In this document: positions 17,154 to 25,735 of the stretch, one piece after another
Layout: each line of letters opens with the position of its first letter
Position numbering within the stretch: position 1 is the stretch's first letter
Notes under the pieces: model-generated
Seen by the model: only the letters and a program-made list of their open reading frames with translations
What the model was told of the DNA's origin: nothing
Databases searched by the model: none
Program-made: the position numbers and the translations under genes
From: Flavobacterium kingsejongi
Lineage (GTDB): Bacteria; Bacteroidota; Bacteroidia; Flavobacteriales; Flavobacteriaceae
Assembly (NCBI RefSeq): GCF_003076475.1
Contig: NZ_CP020919.1
Span: forward strand, 2,728,001-2,792,000
Direction of reading: 5' to 3'
Length of the DNA stretch: 64,000 nucleotides

Positions 17154-18218
17154 ATGATAAATATATTGGATCGTATAAAAGTACAGCAGGAGAAAAACCT
17201 TCCTTTTGTAGTCTACAGAAAACAGCTCGAAACCGGGATTACCGGAATTTTTCAGGATACAGCAGCTTTGTTTTTATCGGAAGACCTGAGTGAAACCGGA
17301 TTTGTTTTTGCTCCTTTTGATAGCCGTAACCCTACCATATTAATTCCGGAAGCGCATTCCGAAGTCATTCGGGAAGCATTTGTACCTAAAGTTATAAAAA
17401 GCATGGCAGATGATTCGTTTGAGGCGGATGATCAAGCCCGGCAGCATTTTGAAGCACTGGTTGCTTCCGGAGTAGCTGCTATAGAAGAAGGCCGTTTTTC
17501 CAAAGTAGTGCTATCGCGCAAAGAAAAGGTAGTGCTTCAGGAAAGGGATTACGCAGTAGTGTTTGAAAAATTGCTTCAGGCGTATCCTGCGGCATTTGTT
17601 TATATTTGGTATCATCCGGAAATAGGGCTTTGGATGGGGGCAACACCCGAAAAATTAGTACAGAGCGACCGTGGCCATTTTACCACCATGGCATTGGCAG
17701 GCACTCAAAAGTACCAGGATACGGAAGAGGTACATTGGCCCGAAAAAGAACGGCAGGAACAACTTTTCGTGACTGATTTTATCGTTCAGGAACTCCGGGA
17801 CTATACAACTGAAATTAAGCTCTCTTCACCGCATACCCTGCGGGCGGGCGGGATAGTACACATTAAAACCGATATCACAGGAACATTGAAAGCCGGAGCT
17901 ACGGTAAAGGAAGTGGTAACAGTATTGCATCCAACACCTGCCGTTTGTGGCTTGCCAAAGGAAAGTGCCAAACAGTTTATCCTGGCAGCAGAAGGCTATG
18001 ACCGGGAGTTTTATTCCGGATTTCTGGGTGAATTGCAAAAGAATTTTCAAACCGGGCAGGCAGCTTCTGACTTTTATGTCAACCTGCGGTGCATGCAGCT
18101 TATAGGAAGTGAAGCTAATTTGTACATCGGATGTGGCATTACGCGGGACAGTGATCCCGAAAAAGAGTTCCAGGAAACAGTCAATAAAGCGATGACCATG
18201 AAGCGGGTTTTGCTATAA
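17154..18218 (+). CDS. menF: Isochorismate synthase
   Basis: A 354-residue chorismate-binding enzyme that turns chorismate into isochorismate, the first committed step of menaquinone synthesis. Conserved elements are SKVVLSRKE near residue 120, WMGATPEKLVQ near 161, TMALAGTQ near 178, HPTPAVCGLPK near 261, and EFYSGFLGE followed by LYIGCGITRDSDPEKEFQET, the Mg2+ site region. The N-terminal domain is short, as in compact isochorismate synthases. It follows the thioesterase in a two-gene operon. A siderophore-type EntC is less likely since no other siderophore genes are present. Confidence 0.92.
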   Translation: MINILDRIKVQQEKNLPFVVYRKQLETGITGIFQDTAALFLSEDLSETGFVFAPFDSRNPTILIPEAHSEVIREAFVPKVIKSMADDSFEADDQARQHFEALVASGVAAIEEGRFSKVVLSRKEKVVLQERDYAVVFEKLLQAYPAAFVYIWYHPEIGLWMGATPEKLVQSDRGHFTTMALAGTQKYQDTEEVHWPEKERQEQLFVTDFIVQELRDYTTEIKLSSPHTLRAGGIVHIKTDITGTLKAGATVKEVVTVLHPTPAVCGLPKESAKQFILAAEGYDREFYSGFLGELQKNFQTGQAASDFYVNLRCMQLIGSEANLYIGCGITRDSDPEKEFQETVNKAMTMKRVLL

Positions 18219-18266
18219 AGTAACGTTAAATAGAAAAAATCACAGGTGCCCAATAGGATAGCGACC

Positions 18267-18274
18267 TACCTTTG
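18267..18274 (+). promoter_or_regulatory. -7 promoter element of bshB1
   Basis: TACCTTTG matches TAnnTTTG exactly, 19 bases before ATG 18294. A longer frame starting with GTG at 18246 begins upstream of this box and is therefore rejected. Confidence 0.65.
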
Positions 18275-18293
18275 GGGCCATAAAATAATACGT

Positions 18294-19010
18294 ATGAAAT
18301 TAGATATATTAGTATTTGGCGCACATCCCGATGACGTGGAATTGAGTTGTGGTGCTACGATTGCAAAAGAAATCTCTTTGGGGAGAACAGTAGGTATTGT
18401 GGATCTCACCCGTGGTGAATTAGGGACGCGCGGTACTGCTGAAATCCGTGATGAAGAGGCCGAAAATGCCGGGAAGATCCTTGGGGTTTCCGTTCGCGAG
18501 AATCTACGGTTCCGGGATGGTTTTTTTACCAATGATGAAGCGCACCAACGGGAAGTGATCCGCATGATCCGGAAGTACCAACCCGAGATTGTGATTTGCA
18601 ATGCTGTCGATGACCGACATATCGATCATGGAAAAGGGAGCAAACTGGTTTCCGACGCCTGTTTCCTTTCCGGGCTGATTAAGATTGAAACGCAGGAGGA
18701 AGGTGCATTCCAGGATGCCTGGCGTCCAAAGCTGGTGTACCATTACATACAGTGGAAAAACCTTACACCGGACTTTGTCGTGGACGTCACCGGATTCATG
18801 GATATTAAAGTAGCTTCCCTGATGGCCTACAAATCCCAGTTTTATGATCCGGATTCCAAGGCTCCGGTAACGCCAATTGCTACAAAAAACTTTAAAGACA
18901 GCATCCTTTATCGCGCGCAGGACCTGGGCAGGCTGATCAACACTGATTATGCCGAAGGATTTACAGTGGAAAGATATTTGGCAGTCAATAGTTTAGGAGA
19001 TTTAGTGTAA
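18294..19010 (+). CDS. bshB1: Bacillithiol biosynthesis deacetylase BshB1
   Basis: BshB1 removes acetyl from GlcNAc-malate in the synthesis of bacillithiol, the low-molecular-weight thiol of Firmicutes and many Bacteroidota. The 238-residue protein is a PIG-L/LmbE-type zinc enzyme: VFGAHPDDVE near residue 8 gives the H-x-x-D-D zinc and catalytic site, and DRHIDHGKGS near residue 105 supplies further ligands. LTRGELGTRGT and AYKSQFYDP are typical of BshB1. It is monocistronic, just upstream of tRNA-His. Confidence 0.94.
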   Translation: MKLDILVFGAHPDDVELSCGATIAKEISLGRTVGIVDLTRGELGTRGTAEIRDEEAENAGKILGVSVRENLRFRDGFFTNDEAHQREVIRMIRKYQPEIVICNAVDDRHIDHGKGSKLVSDACFLSGLIKIETQEEGAFQDAWRPKLVYHYIQWKNLTPDFVVDVTGFMDIKVASLMAYKSQFYDPDSKAPVTPIATKNFKDSILYRAQDLGRLINTDYAEGFTVERYLAVNSLGDLV

Positions 19011-19027
19011 ATTTCTTCAAATTTTAT

Positions 19028-19057
19028 TTGTAGAAACCAAAATGAGTCTTATATTTG
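19028..19057 (+). promoter_or_regulatory. tRNA-His promoter
   Basis: TTG at 19028-19030, a 19-base spacer and an exact -7 element TATATTTG at 19050-19057 precede the tRNA by 16 bases. Confidence 0.7.
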
Positions 19058-19073
19058 CACTCGTTAAACAAAT

Positions 19074-19148
19074 GGTGGTTGTAGCTCAGCTGGTTAGAGC
19101 ATCGGTTTGTGGTGCCGAGGGTCGCCGGTTCGAACCCGGTCATCCACC
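19074..19148 (+). tRNA. tRNA-His (anticodon GTG)
   Basis: Cloverleaf of 75 nt with the histidine-specific extra G at position -1 (19074) opposite C73 (19148). D arm AGCTC...GAGC, anticodon stem TCGGT/GCCGA with loop TTGTGGT (GTG at 19109-19111), and T arm GCCGG-TTCGAAC-CCGGT are present. One T-T mismatch occurs in the acceptor stem. CCA is not fully encoded. Confidence 0.96.
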
Positions 19149-19158
19149 CAGAAATTTA

Positions 19159-19187
19159 AAGCTTCAGAGAAATCTGGAGCTTTTTTT
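19159..19187 (+). terminator. tRNA-His terminator
   Basis: Arms AAGCTTCAGA and TCTGGAGCTT (one G-T pair), GAAA loop, then T7. It lies 11 bases after the tRNA. Confidence 0.88.
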
Positions 19188-19380
19188 GTTACTATAACTT
19201 CCAGTTTTATTTTCCCGAGCTCTCTTCCTTTTGTATCAATTCAAGCGATAAAAAAACCAATTCATTTAAAATTAACTTGCGAATATTTTCATAAGACATT
19301 CAGTACATAATGCGATATTTATTATTGAACTTAAGTTTTTTTTAACTAAATTGCTGCTTATTAACTATAAATAGAATACT

Positions 19381-19713
19381 ATGGGAACGTTTTTAGTTAC
19401 AAAAAGAAAAAATGGAGAATTCCAGTTTGTTTTAAAAGCCGGAAATGGCGAGCCGATATTGGTTAGTGAAGGGTATACGACCAAAACGAATTGTCATAGC
19501 GGTATTGAGTCTGTCCGGAAAAATTCTCAGGACGAGTCTAAATTTGAAAAAAAAGAAGCCAAAAATGGTCAATTTCATTTCAACCTGAAAGCCACAAACG
19601 GCCAGATCATTGGTACAGGAGAGATGTATGCTTCTGCCGCAGGACGGGACAATGGTATTGCTTCAGTAATGAAAAATGCACCGGAGGCAAAAATTAAGGA
19701 AGAACTGGATTAA
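19381..19713 (+). CDS. YegP-like protein with two DUF1508 repeats
   Basis: A 110-residue protein made of two DUF1508 units. Each has the pattern of a short beta-sheet ending in a helix: GEFQFVLKAGNGEPILVSEGYTTKTNCHSGIESVRKN (about 12-48) and GQFHFNLKATNGQIIGTGEMYASAAGRDNGIASVMKNAP (about 63-100). This matches E. coli YegP in size and layout. The function is not established; it is often found near stress genes. It is a single gene between tRNA-His and a terminator. The 230 bases upstream hold no clear promoter match. Confidence 0.92.
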   Translation: MGTFLVTKRKNGEFQFVLKAGNGEPILVSEGYTTKTNCHSGIESVRKNSQDESKFEKKEAKNGQFHFNLKATNGQIIGTGEMYASAAGRDNGIASVMKNAPEAKIKEELD

Positions 19714-19753
19714 TATAGTATTATCTTTCGATTACTTCCGTTACGATACAGTA

Positions 19754-19785
19754 AAAACCAGTACATCCATTGTATTGGTTTTTTT
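19754..19785 (+). terminator. Hairpin terminator after the YegP-like gene
   Basis: Arms AAAACCAGTACA and TGTATTGGTTTT (one G-T pair) enclose a TCCAT loop and end in a T run. Confidence 0.85.
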
Positions 19786-19843
19786 ATTTCCCACAATCAA
19801 GCTGTATCTTTAGGGCACATTTTAATGACCATCACGAATCGCT

Positions 19844-20899
19844 ATGGAAAGAAAAACAAAACTAATTGAAGCGTTAAAGATAAAAATCCCGGTAGTGCAG
19901 GGGCCGATGCTGGGCGTTACAACACCCGCTATGGTTGCCGCTGTTTCTAATTCGGGCGGTTTGGGATCGTTGCCAGTGGGTGGACTTGCACCGGATAAAG
20001 TGGAAGAATTGATTCAGGCCACAAAGCGACTGACAGACCAGCCTTTTGCGGTGAATGTTTTTGCCCATGAAATACCGACTCATACGAATCCTGCCATTCT
20101 CAACGCGATGCAGGATTTTCTGGCCGCTTTTTCTCTTGCGCATGGCCTTCCTTATACCGTTCGTGATACTTCGGAATTTAAGTTTGTCGGTTATCAGGAA
20201 CAGCTGGATAGTATACTACGAAATAAGGTCCCAGTGGTTAGCAGCACATTCGGGGTGCTGGATCAGCATTCGATGTCACGATTGCAGGAAAAGAAAATAA
20301 CGGTTATAGGTACGGCGACAAGTGTTGCTGAGGCATTGGTATTGGAACAAAGCGGTGTGGCTATCGTTACCGCACAGGGGATTGAAGCTGGCGGGCACCG
20401 GGGTTCTTTCCTACAGCAGGACCGATTGCCGCAAATAGGCTCCATGTCGTTAATTCCACTGATTTCCGATGCCGTGCAAATTCCGGTTTTGGCTGCTGGC
20501 GGTATTGCTACAAACAGGGCAATGCGTGCAGCATTTCTATTAGGTGCCGCCGGGGTGCAGGTGGGAAGCCTTTTTATTCCTGCCGCAGAAAGTGCCGCTT
20601 CTGAAATTTATAAAGAAGCAGTAATGGGGGCTAAAGATACCGATACCGTAGTGACCAAAGCCCTGACAGGACGATGGGCGAGAGGCATCCGGAATGTCTT
20701 GCTGGAATCGATCGAAAATGCCGGTTTGGAAATTCCCGATTATGTAATTCATAATTTCCTGACATCGGGAATCCGCAGTTTTGCAGCAGGAGCACAACGA
20801 AAAGAATTCCTGTCCCTTTGGGCCGGGCAATCTTCTTCAAAAGCCAAAAGAGGCACCACTGCCGAATTGTTTCTGGAATTGGTGCAGGACGGCTGGTAA
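19844..20899 (+). CDS. Nitronate monooxygenase (2-nitropropane dioxygenase family)
   Basis: A 351-residue FMN-dependent TIM-barrel enzyme that oxidises alkyl nitronates such as propionate 3-nitronate. Conserved parts: PVVQGPMLGVTTPAMVAAVSNSGGLGSL near residue 14-40, TAQGIEAGGHRG near residue 180, with the catalytic His, and LAAGGIATNRAMRAAFLLGAAGVQVGSLF near residues 215-245, which binds the FMN phosphate. Full family length, cytoplasmic. Single gene between two hairpin terminators. A relative acting on another substrate cannot be excluded. Confidence 0.94.
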   Translation: MERKTKLIEALKIKIPVVQGPMLGVTTPAMVAAVSNSGGLGSLPVGGLAPDKVEELIQATKRLTDQPFAVNVFAHEIPTHTNPAILNAMQDFLAAFSLAHGLPYTVRDTSEFKFVGYQEQLDSILRNKVPVVSSTFGVLDQHSMSRLQEKKITVIGTATSVAEALVLEQSGVAIVTAQGIEAGGHRGSFLQQDRLPQIGSMSLIPLISDAVQIPVLAAGGIATNRAMRAAFLLGAAGVQVGSLFIPAAESAASEIYKEAVMGAKDTDTVVTKALTGRWARGIRNVLLESIENAGLEIPDYVIHNFLTSGIRSFAAGAQRKEFLSLWAGQSSSKAKRGTTAELFLELVQDGW

Positions 20900-20938
20900 T
20901 TTTATTTAATAAAGAAATAGTGCGGTGACGCCATAAAT

Positions 20939-20968
20939 AAACTCCGAATGTTTCCATTCGGAGTTTTT
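20939..20968. terminator. Bidirectional hairpin terminator
   Basis: AAACTCCGAATG and CATTCGGAGTTT pair perfectly over 12 bp around a TTTC loop. It sits between the convergent nitronate monooxygenase and M28 peptidase genes. Confidence 0.9.
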
Positions 20969-20984
20969 GTATCAGGGCAGGATT

Positions 20985-22001
20985 TTATTCTCCAGTTTTG
21001 TCTACGACAGGGCGGTTTTCGCGGTTGGCCAGTTCCCAAGCTGTGGCAAATACCAATCGGGCTCTTTTGGCTAAGATATCATATTCAATTTTGTCTGGTG
21101 TATCTCCCGGAAGGTGGTAATCCTCATGGACACCATTGAAGTAAAATAAAGCAGGTACTCCTTTTTTAGCAAAGTTATAATGGTCGGAACGGTAATAGAT
21201 TTGTTCCGGGTCATTCAGTGCGTTGTATTTGTAATCCAGTTCTAAATGGCCATATTTTTTATTGGCTTCTTCCGAAATTTTATGAAGATCAGTACTCAGT
21301 CGGTCGGAACCGATCAGGTACACATAATTCGGATTGTCTTTGTGTTTCGCATCGCGTCGGCCAATCATATCGATGTTAAGGTCGGTAATGGTATTCGCCA
21401 GCGGGAAAAGCGGATGTTCAGAATAATAACGCGATCCGTGAAGGCCGTGCTCTTCGCCGGTAACATGCAGGAATAAGATGGAACGTTTGGGGCCATGACC
21501 CTCTTTTTTCGCCTGCATAAAAGCCTGTGCAATTTCAAGCAGTGTTACTGTTCCGGAACCATCATCGTCGGCTCCATTATAAACTTCCCCGTTTTTCATT
21601 CCTACGTGGTCGTAATGGGCTGAAATAACTAAAATCTCATCCGGTTTTTCACTGCCTTCAATATATGCCCAGATGTTTTCGGAATCTGGTAATTTTGGGC
21701 TATAGGCACGAGCCATAAATTCAGAAGGTACTTTCTGGTAAAAGTTTTCGGCTCCCTTAGGATAGGAAATACCATTGCTTTTGTATTGGTCGATAAGATA
21801 TTGTCCTGCTCTTTTCTGACCTTTGGAACCTGTATCCCTGCCTTCATTTTCATCAGAGGCTACAATATATAAATGGGTTTTCAGCTCCTCCGGCGTAATG
21901 GTATTCATGTATTTGACCAGGTATTTCTCTGAAGTATTGTTTTTGCCGCCGCCGCACGATAACGCTACTAAAGCCAGTCCTATTACTACAATTTTTCTCA
22001 T
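20985..22001 (-). CDS. M28 family zinc aminopeptidase lipoprotein
   Basis: A 338-residue peptidase of MEROPS family M28. The signal peptide ends in a lipobox (VALSC, Cys16) followed by GGG, so it should be membrane-anchored. The two-zinc site is visible: SAHYDH (near 127), NGADDDGSG (near 142), TGEEHG (near 182), NIDMIG (near 210) and HEDYHLPGDTPDKI (near 294). It probably trims peptides in the periplasm or at the cell surface. No neighbours on the same strand. Confidence 0.93.
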   Translation of the reverse strand: MRKIVVIGLALVALSCGGGKNNTSEKYLVKYMNTITPEELKTHLYIVASDENEGRDTGSKGQKRAGQYLIDQYKSNGISYPKGAENFYQKVPSEFMARAYSPKLPDSENIWAYIEGSEKPDEILVISAHYDHVGMKNGEVYNGADDDGSGTVTLLEIAQAFMQAKKEGHGPKRSILFLHVTGEEHGLHGSRYYSEHPLFPLANTITDLNIDMIGRRDAKHKDNPNYVYLIGSDRLSTDLHKISEEANKKYGHLELDYKYNALNDPEQIYYRSDHYNFAKKGVPALFYFNGVHEDYHLPGDTPDKIEYDILAKRARLVFATAWELANRENRPVVDKTGE

Positions 22002-22196
22002 CGGTTGTTGGGTTTCTATTTTGTACTAAAATAGTTTTTTTTCTGCTGTAAAAAAATATTTTTTCAATTCCGGTTGCAAAAGCTCTTTTGTAATGCCCGG
22101 CTTACGGGATTCAGGGCTGCCGGACTGTTGGAGTTTGAGCTTCGGAACTCTTGCTGGGCAGCTCATTATAAGCCGCTTGAAAGAAACAAATTACTT

Positions 22197-22221
22197 TTAG
22201 TCTACTAAGTTACTAGACTAA
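22197..22221. promoter_or_regulatory. Inverted repeat upstream of a -7 box, operator candidate
   Basis: TTAGTCTA and TAGACTAA are exact reverse complements separated by 9 bases. They end 13 bases before the -7 element at 22235, where a repressor could block polymerase. No regulator gene is adjacent. Confidence 0.5.
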
Positions 22222-22234
22222 TAATATTAATGCT

Positions 22235-22242
22235 TACTTTTG
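22235..22242 (+). promoter_or_regulatory. -7 promoter element
   Basis: TACTTTTG matches TAnnTTTG exactly. The in-frame ATG at 22230 lies upstream of it, which supports ATG 22308 as the true start of the hydrolase. Confidence 0.6.
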
Positions 22243-22307
22243 TTGCAAATGCTATTGCTTTTTTCAGACGGCAGCGTTCGTTTAAATTTAATTTTAATGA
22301 GAAAGAT

Positions 22308-23057
22308 ATGGAGTATACACTAACCGCCAATAACCCGGAGCAGGACGAAAACGAATTGCGCCAGCCTGTGATTCTTTTACACGGGCTCTTTGGAAACCTC
22401 AGCAACTGGAAAGCAGTACAGGATGTGTTTTCAGCAGATTATAATCTTTATACCCCTTTATTGCCATTATTTGATACTGTCCTGGGACGCAACCGCCTGG
22501 ATCGCCTGGTCGTATTTTTAGAAAAGTATATCCTGGATCATAACATCCAAAATCCAATACTGATTGGAAATTCACTGGGTGGGCATGTGGCATTATTGTA
22601 TACGCTAAAACATCCTGATAAAGTCAGCAAACTGGTCCTGACCGGGAGTTCAGGATTATATGAAAATTCTTTTGGCGGTGGTTTTCCACGGGTCAAAGAC
22701 TACAATTATATCCGTAAGAAAGTAGAAGATGTGTTTGACCGCAAAGAAGTGGTGAATGCCGAAGTGGTGGATAGCGTGTACAGCATCGTCCAGAATAATT
22801 CCAAAGTCATAGCGGTTATCAGCCTGGCCCGGGATGCGCAAAGGCAAAACCTCAAAGACCGCCTGGCTGAGATTAAAATACCGGTACTTTTGATCTGGGG
22901 GCTTCAGGATATTGTGACGCCACCCGAAGTGGCCCGGGAGTTTCATACCCTTATCCCGCATTCCAAATTACACCTGATCGATGAATGTGGCCACGTTCCG
23001 ATGATGGAACAACCTATTCTGTTCAACCAATACCTCAAAGTTTTTCTAAGTAAATAA
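22308..23057 (+). CDS. Alpha/beta-fold hydrolase
   Basis: A 249-residue alpha/beta hydrolase. VILLHGLFGNLSNW gives the oxyanion region (about residues 21-34), IGNSLGGHVAL the nucleophile elbow with Ser near 91, WGLQDIVTPPEVA the acid, and DECGHVPMMEQP the catalytic His near 230. It has no signal peptide and no membrane span. Its stop is 2 bases before the sterol-desaturase-like gene, so both share one mRNA. The pairing suggests ester lipid metabolism. Substrate unknown. Confidence 0.9.
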   Translation: MEYTLTANNPEQDENELRQPVILLHGLFGNLSNWKAVQDVFSADYNLYTPLLPLFDTVLGRNRLDRLVVFLEKYILDHNIQNPILIGNSLGGHVALLYTLKHPDKVSKLVLTGSSGLYENSFGGGFPRVKDYNYIRKKVEDVFDRKEVVNAEVVDSVYSIVQNNSKVIAVISLARDAQRQNLKDRLAEIKIPVLLIWGLQDIVTPPEVAREFHTLIPHSKLHLIDECGHVPMMEQPILFNQYLKVFLSK

Positions 23058-23059
23058 TT

Positions 23060-24286
23060 ATGGAAAATATTAATTATCTGGCATTTGCAATGCCGGCATT
23101 CTTTATATTTTTATATCTGGAATATGCCTTTACAAAACGGAAGAAGAAAAATACAGTATTCCGCTATGAAAGTTCGGTTTCCAATGTTACCATCGGGATT
23201 GCAGAGCGGTTGCTGGACCTGTTTATAGCAGCCAGTTTTGTACAGCTGTATTATTGGATATACAACCATTATGCCCTGTTCGAAATCCCCAATCACTGGG
23301 CGATATGGATTTTTTTATTGTTAACAACCGATTTTGTGTGGTATTGGTACCACCGCCTCGGCCATGAAGTGAATTTTTTCTGGGCTGCCCATATCGTGCA
23401 CCATCAGAGTGAGGAGTTCAATTACACTGTAGCCGCCCGTATCACGACCTTCCAGGCCATTATCCGGGATTGTTTCTGGTGCCTGCTGCCATTTGTCGGT
23501 TTTCATCCCGCTATTGTATCAATCATCCTGATTGTCCACGGTGCCTATTCCTTTTTTACACACACCCAAATGATCAAAAGTATCGGCTGGCTGGAATATG
23601 TACTGATTACGCCTTCGCTGCATGGCATTCACCATGCTTCGGACGAAAAATACCTGGATAAGAATTACGGGGATGTTTTTGTGTTTTGGGATAAGTTGTT
23701 CGGGACTTTCCAGAAAGAAGAAGAAGCGCCCAAATACGGATTGACGCATCCCCTGAAAAGCTACAGTTTCCTGTGGCAGCATTTCCATTACTACCTTGAA
23801 ATCATCGAAGCCTGCCGGCGAACTGTAGGCCTTAAGAACAGGCTCCGGATCATCTTTGGCAGCCCTGCGGTGATGGACCAGAATATCCGCCCGATCCTGG
23901 AACGTAAATTCCTGCAGGACAAAGAAAAACAACCCTGTATCCTGCCGTTTAAGAAGTACCTGAATTTTCAGGTCGGGCTTTCGGTAGTTGTATTAACGCT
24001 GTTTACCCTGTTTTTCAATTACCTCGGATTTGCAGCCAAAACCTGTATTGTATTATTTATACTGCTCACACTAATTAACTGTGGGGCATTGCTCGAGCAG
24101 CGGAAATGGATCCATTATCTGGAATATTCCCGCATATTATTGCTTTTTGCTTATGTTTTTATGGTATTTGGGCGGGTGGAGTTCCTTATCTTACCCATTT
24201 TAGCCATCGCCATATTAAACGATGCTTTTGACCTGGATCAGAAATACCTGCGTTTTGTGTACCGCGAGCCTCATGTCGATAAATAG
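23060..24286 (+). CDS. Sterol desaturase / fatty acid hydroxylase family membrane protein
   Basis: A 408-residue multi-span membrane di-iron oxygenase. Histidine boxes YHRLGHE (H98, H102), HIVHH (H111, H114, H115) and HGIHHASDEKYLDKNYG (near residue 200) match the FA_hydroxylase family. N-terminal spans lie around 5-22, 48-70 and 80-97; more hydrophobic segments follow at about 315-400, an extension seen in alkylglycerol-monooxygenase-like relatives. It probably hydroxylates or cleaves a lipid in the inner membrane. It is cotranscribed with the alpha/beta hydrolase. Confidence 0.92.
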   Translation: MENINYLAFAMPAFFIFLYLEYAFTKRKKKNTVFRYESSVSNVTIGIAERLLDLFIAASFVQLYYWIYNHYALFEIPNHWAIWIFLLLTTDFVWYWYHRLGHEVNFFWAAHIVHHQSEEFNYTVAARITTFQAIIRDCFWCLLPFVGFHPAIVSIILIVHGAYSFFTHTQMIKSIGWLEYVLITPSLHGIHHASDEKYLDKNYGDVFVFWDKLFGTFQKEEEAPKYGLTHPLKSYSFLWQHFHYYLEIIEACRRTVGLKNRLRIIFGSPAVMDQNIRPILERKFLQDKEKQPCILPFKKYLNFQVGLSVVVLTLFTLFFNYLGFAAKTCIVLFILLTLINCGALLEQRKWIHYLEYSRILLLFAYVFMVFGRVEFLILPILAIAILNDAFDLDQKYLRFVYREPHVDK

Positions 24287-24287
24287 A

Positions 24288-25163
24288 CTATTTGTAACGC
24301 TCTATAAATTGTGAAGGCGTCTCGTTGGTTTTGGATTTGAATAACCGGGAGAAATAAGCATAATCATCATAGCCCAGGTATAGTGCAATATTGGTAAACG
24401 AATCCCGGGATTGTACAAACATCCTTTTGGCTTCCAGTATGATACGTTCGATAATCAGGTCGGAGGTGGTTTTTCCCAATACGGTTTTTGTGATCCTGTT
24501 CAGGTGTTTGGTACTAATGTTCATTAGGTCAGCATATCCGGCGGGCGATTTCTCCGTTAGGAAATGCGTTTCAACCAGGCGTTCCAGGTGTTTCAATTTA
24601 TCAGCATACGGATTGGATTTGTGTACCAGTGTATCGTTTTCCTTTTCATACAAACGCGTCATATCAATATACATCATATCGATCAGGCTGATGATTTTCT
24701 GGCGTTTCAGCAGGTACTCATTTTCATATTCTTCCAGTATCACGGTAAATGAACGGATCATTTTTTCAAGTTGCTCCTGGTCAATATAGATGAAGGGAGG
24801 ATTTTGTGTGGAAAAAAAGAAAGGGAAATTGGTGATGGATTTGCTGTTGAACTGAAAGTCATAAAAGGCCTGGGTATGGAAGAATATAAATCCGTCACAA
24901 TCATCAGAAAGTACCCAGTGGTGCGTCTGTCCCGGATTGAGCAGGAAGATGCTGCCGGGCTGTATGGTATAGGCATTAAAATCGATTTCATGGATGCCGC
25001 TTCCCTGTGTAAAAAGTACTGTCACATAGAAATTATGCTTGTGCGGAATGGTGATCGATTTGTGATAAAACTCCAAATGCTTTACAAACGTATTGGCATA
25101 AAAATCAGGATTGATTGTATTCTTTTCAAATTGTTGGATGTCAAGTACCTGTACTGATTTCAT
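24288..25163 (-). CDS. AraC family transcriptional regulator
   Basis: A 291-residue regulator with an N-terminal cupin sensor (HKHNFYVTVLFTQGSGIHEIDF, PGSIFLLNPGQTHHW, about residues 40-85) and a C-terminal double helix-turn-helix DNA-binding domain (STKHLNRITKTVLGKTTSDLI and FTNIALYLGYDDYAYFSRLFKSKTNETPSQF, about 195-288). It ends one base after the convergent sterol-desaturase-like gene and diverges from a DUF983 gene. Its target is unknown; the small-molecule ligand would bind the cupin. Confidence 0.95.
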   Translation of the reverse strand: MKSVQVLDIQQFEKNTINPDFYANTFVKHLEFYHKSITIPHKHNFYVTVLFTQGSGIHEIDFNAYTIQPGSIFLLNPGQTHHWVLSDDCDGFIFFHTQAFYDFQFNSKSITNFPFFFSTQNPPFIYIDQEQLEKMIRSFTVILEEYENEYLLKRQKIISLIDMMYIDMTRLYEKENDTLVHKSNPYADKLKHLERLVETHFLTEKSPAGYADLMNISTKHLNRITKTVLGKTTSDLIIERIILEAKRMFVQSRDSFTNIALYLGYDDYAYFSRLFKSKTNETPSQFIERYK

Positions 25164-25197
25164 ACGTTTTATTTTTTTAGCCCTGCAGTGCCAGTTA

Positions 25198-25205
25198 CAA
25201 AAATA
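25198..25205 (-). promoter_or_regulatory. -7 promoter element of the AraC-type gene
   Basis: The minus strand reads TATTTTTG, an exact TAnnTTTG match, 34 bases before the start at 25163. Confidence 0.5.
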
Positions 25206-25286
25206 CCGTACTGACTGATTGAAATTATGTCCTAAAAGTACAAATTTGTGAGCGATAAGTATAAGATTATTTGCAATAGCCTGCCG

Positions 25287-25294
25287 TAAATTTG
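25287..25294 (+). promoter_or_regulatory. -7 promoter element of the DUF983 gene
   Basis: TAAATTTG matches TAnnTTTG exactly, 21 bases before ATG 25316. Confidence 0.6.
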
Positions 25295-25315
25295 TAGTGT
25301 ACTAAATGATAGACT

Positions 25316-25663
25316 ATGTCAATGATATTAAATATTTTTAGAGGAAGATGTCCCCACTGTGAAAAAGGACGCATTTTTGAGAAATTAGGAAATCCATTTC
25401 TTTTTCAAATGCCGAAGATGAAACAAAAATGTGACGTTTGTGGGCATTCCTTCGAACGGGAACCGGGGTTTTTCTTTGGGGCGATGTTTGTGAGCTATGC
25501 GGTAGCAGTTCCCCAGATGGTGGTATTGTTATTAGCCTGTAAAGCATTGGGATTGGAAAATATCCCGATTATAATCATTGTGATTATTGCTTTTATACTC
25601 CTGAGTACTACCAATTTCAGGTTGTCGCGAACGATCTGGATGTATATTTTCCGGAACGTATAA
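25316..25663 (+). CDS. DUF983 family membrane protein
   Basis: A 115-residue protein with an N-terminal zinc-ribbon-like part (CPHC near residue 12 and CDVC near 39, plus FEREPGFFFGAMFVSYA) and two hydrophobic spans at about 55-78 and 84-103. This layout is that of DUF983 (UPF-type) proteins, which are small and common in Bacteroidota and Alphaproteobacteria. Function is not established; a link to membrane or cytochrome oxidase biogenesis has been suggested from gene neighbourhoods, but the present neighbours do not test that. Confidence 0.88.
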   Translation: MSMILNIFRGRCPHCEKGRIFEKLGNPFLFQMPKMKQKCDVCGHSFEREPGFFFGAMFVSYAVAVPQMVVLLLACKALGLENIPIIIIVIIAFILLSTTNFRLSRTIWMYIFRNV

Positions 25664-25677
25664 CGGACCAATTTATA

Positions 25678-25720
25678 AAGCCCCGGACAGGTCTGATAGC
25701 TACTGGCCGGGGCTCTTTTT
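25678..25720 (+). terminator. Hairpin terminator after the DUF983 gene
   Basis: Arms AAGCCCCGG and CCGGGGCT with extra inner CAG/CTG pairing, then C-T5. It also separates the convergent dienelactone hydrolase gene. Confidence 0.88.
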
Positions 25721-25735
25721 AGTTATTTCTTCTTC

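Noticed and set aside
19107..19310. ORF starting inside tRNA-His
   Set aside because: It begins within the tRNA and crosses its terminator.
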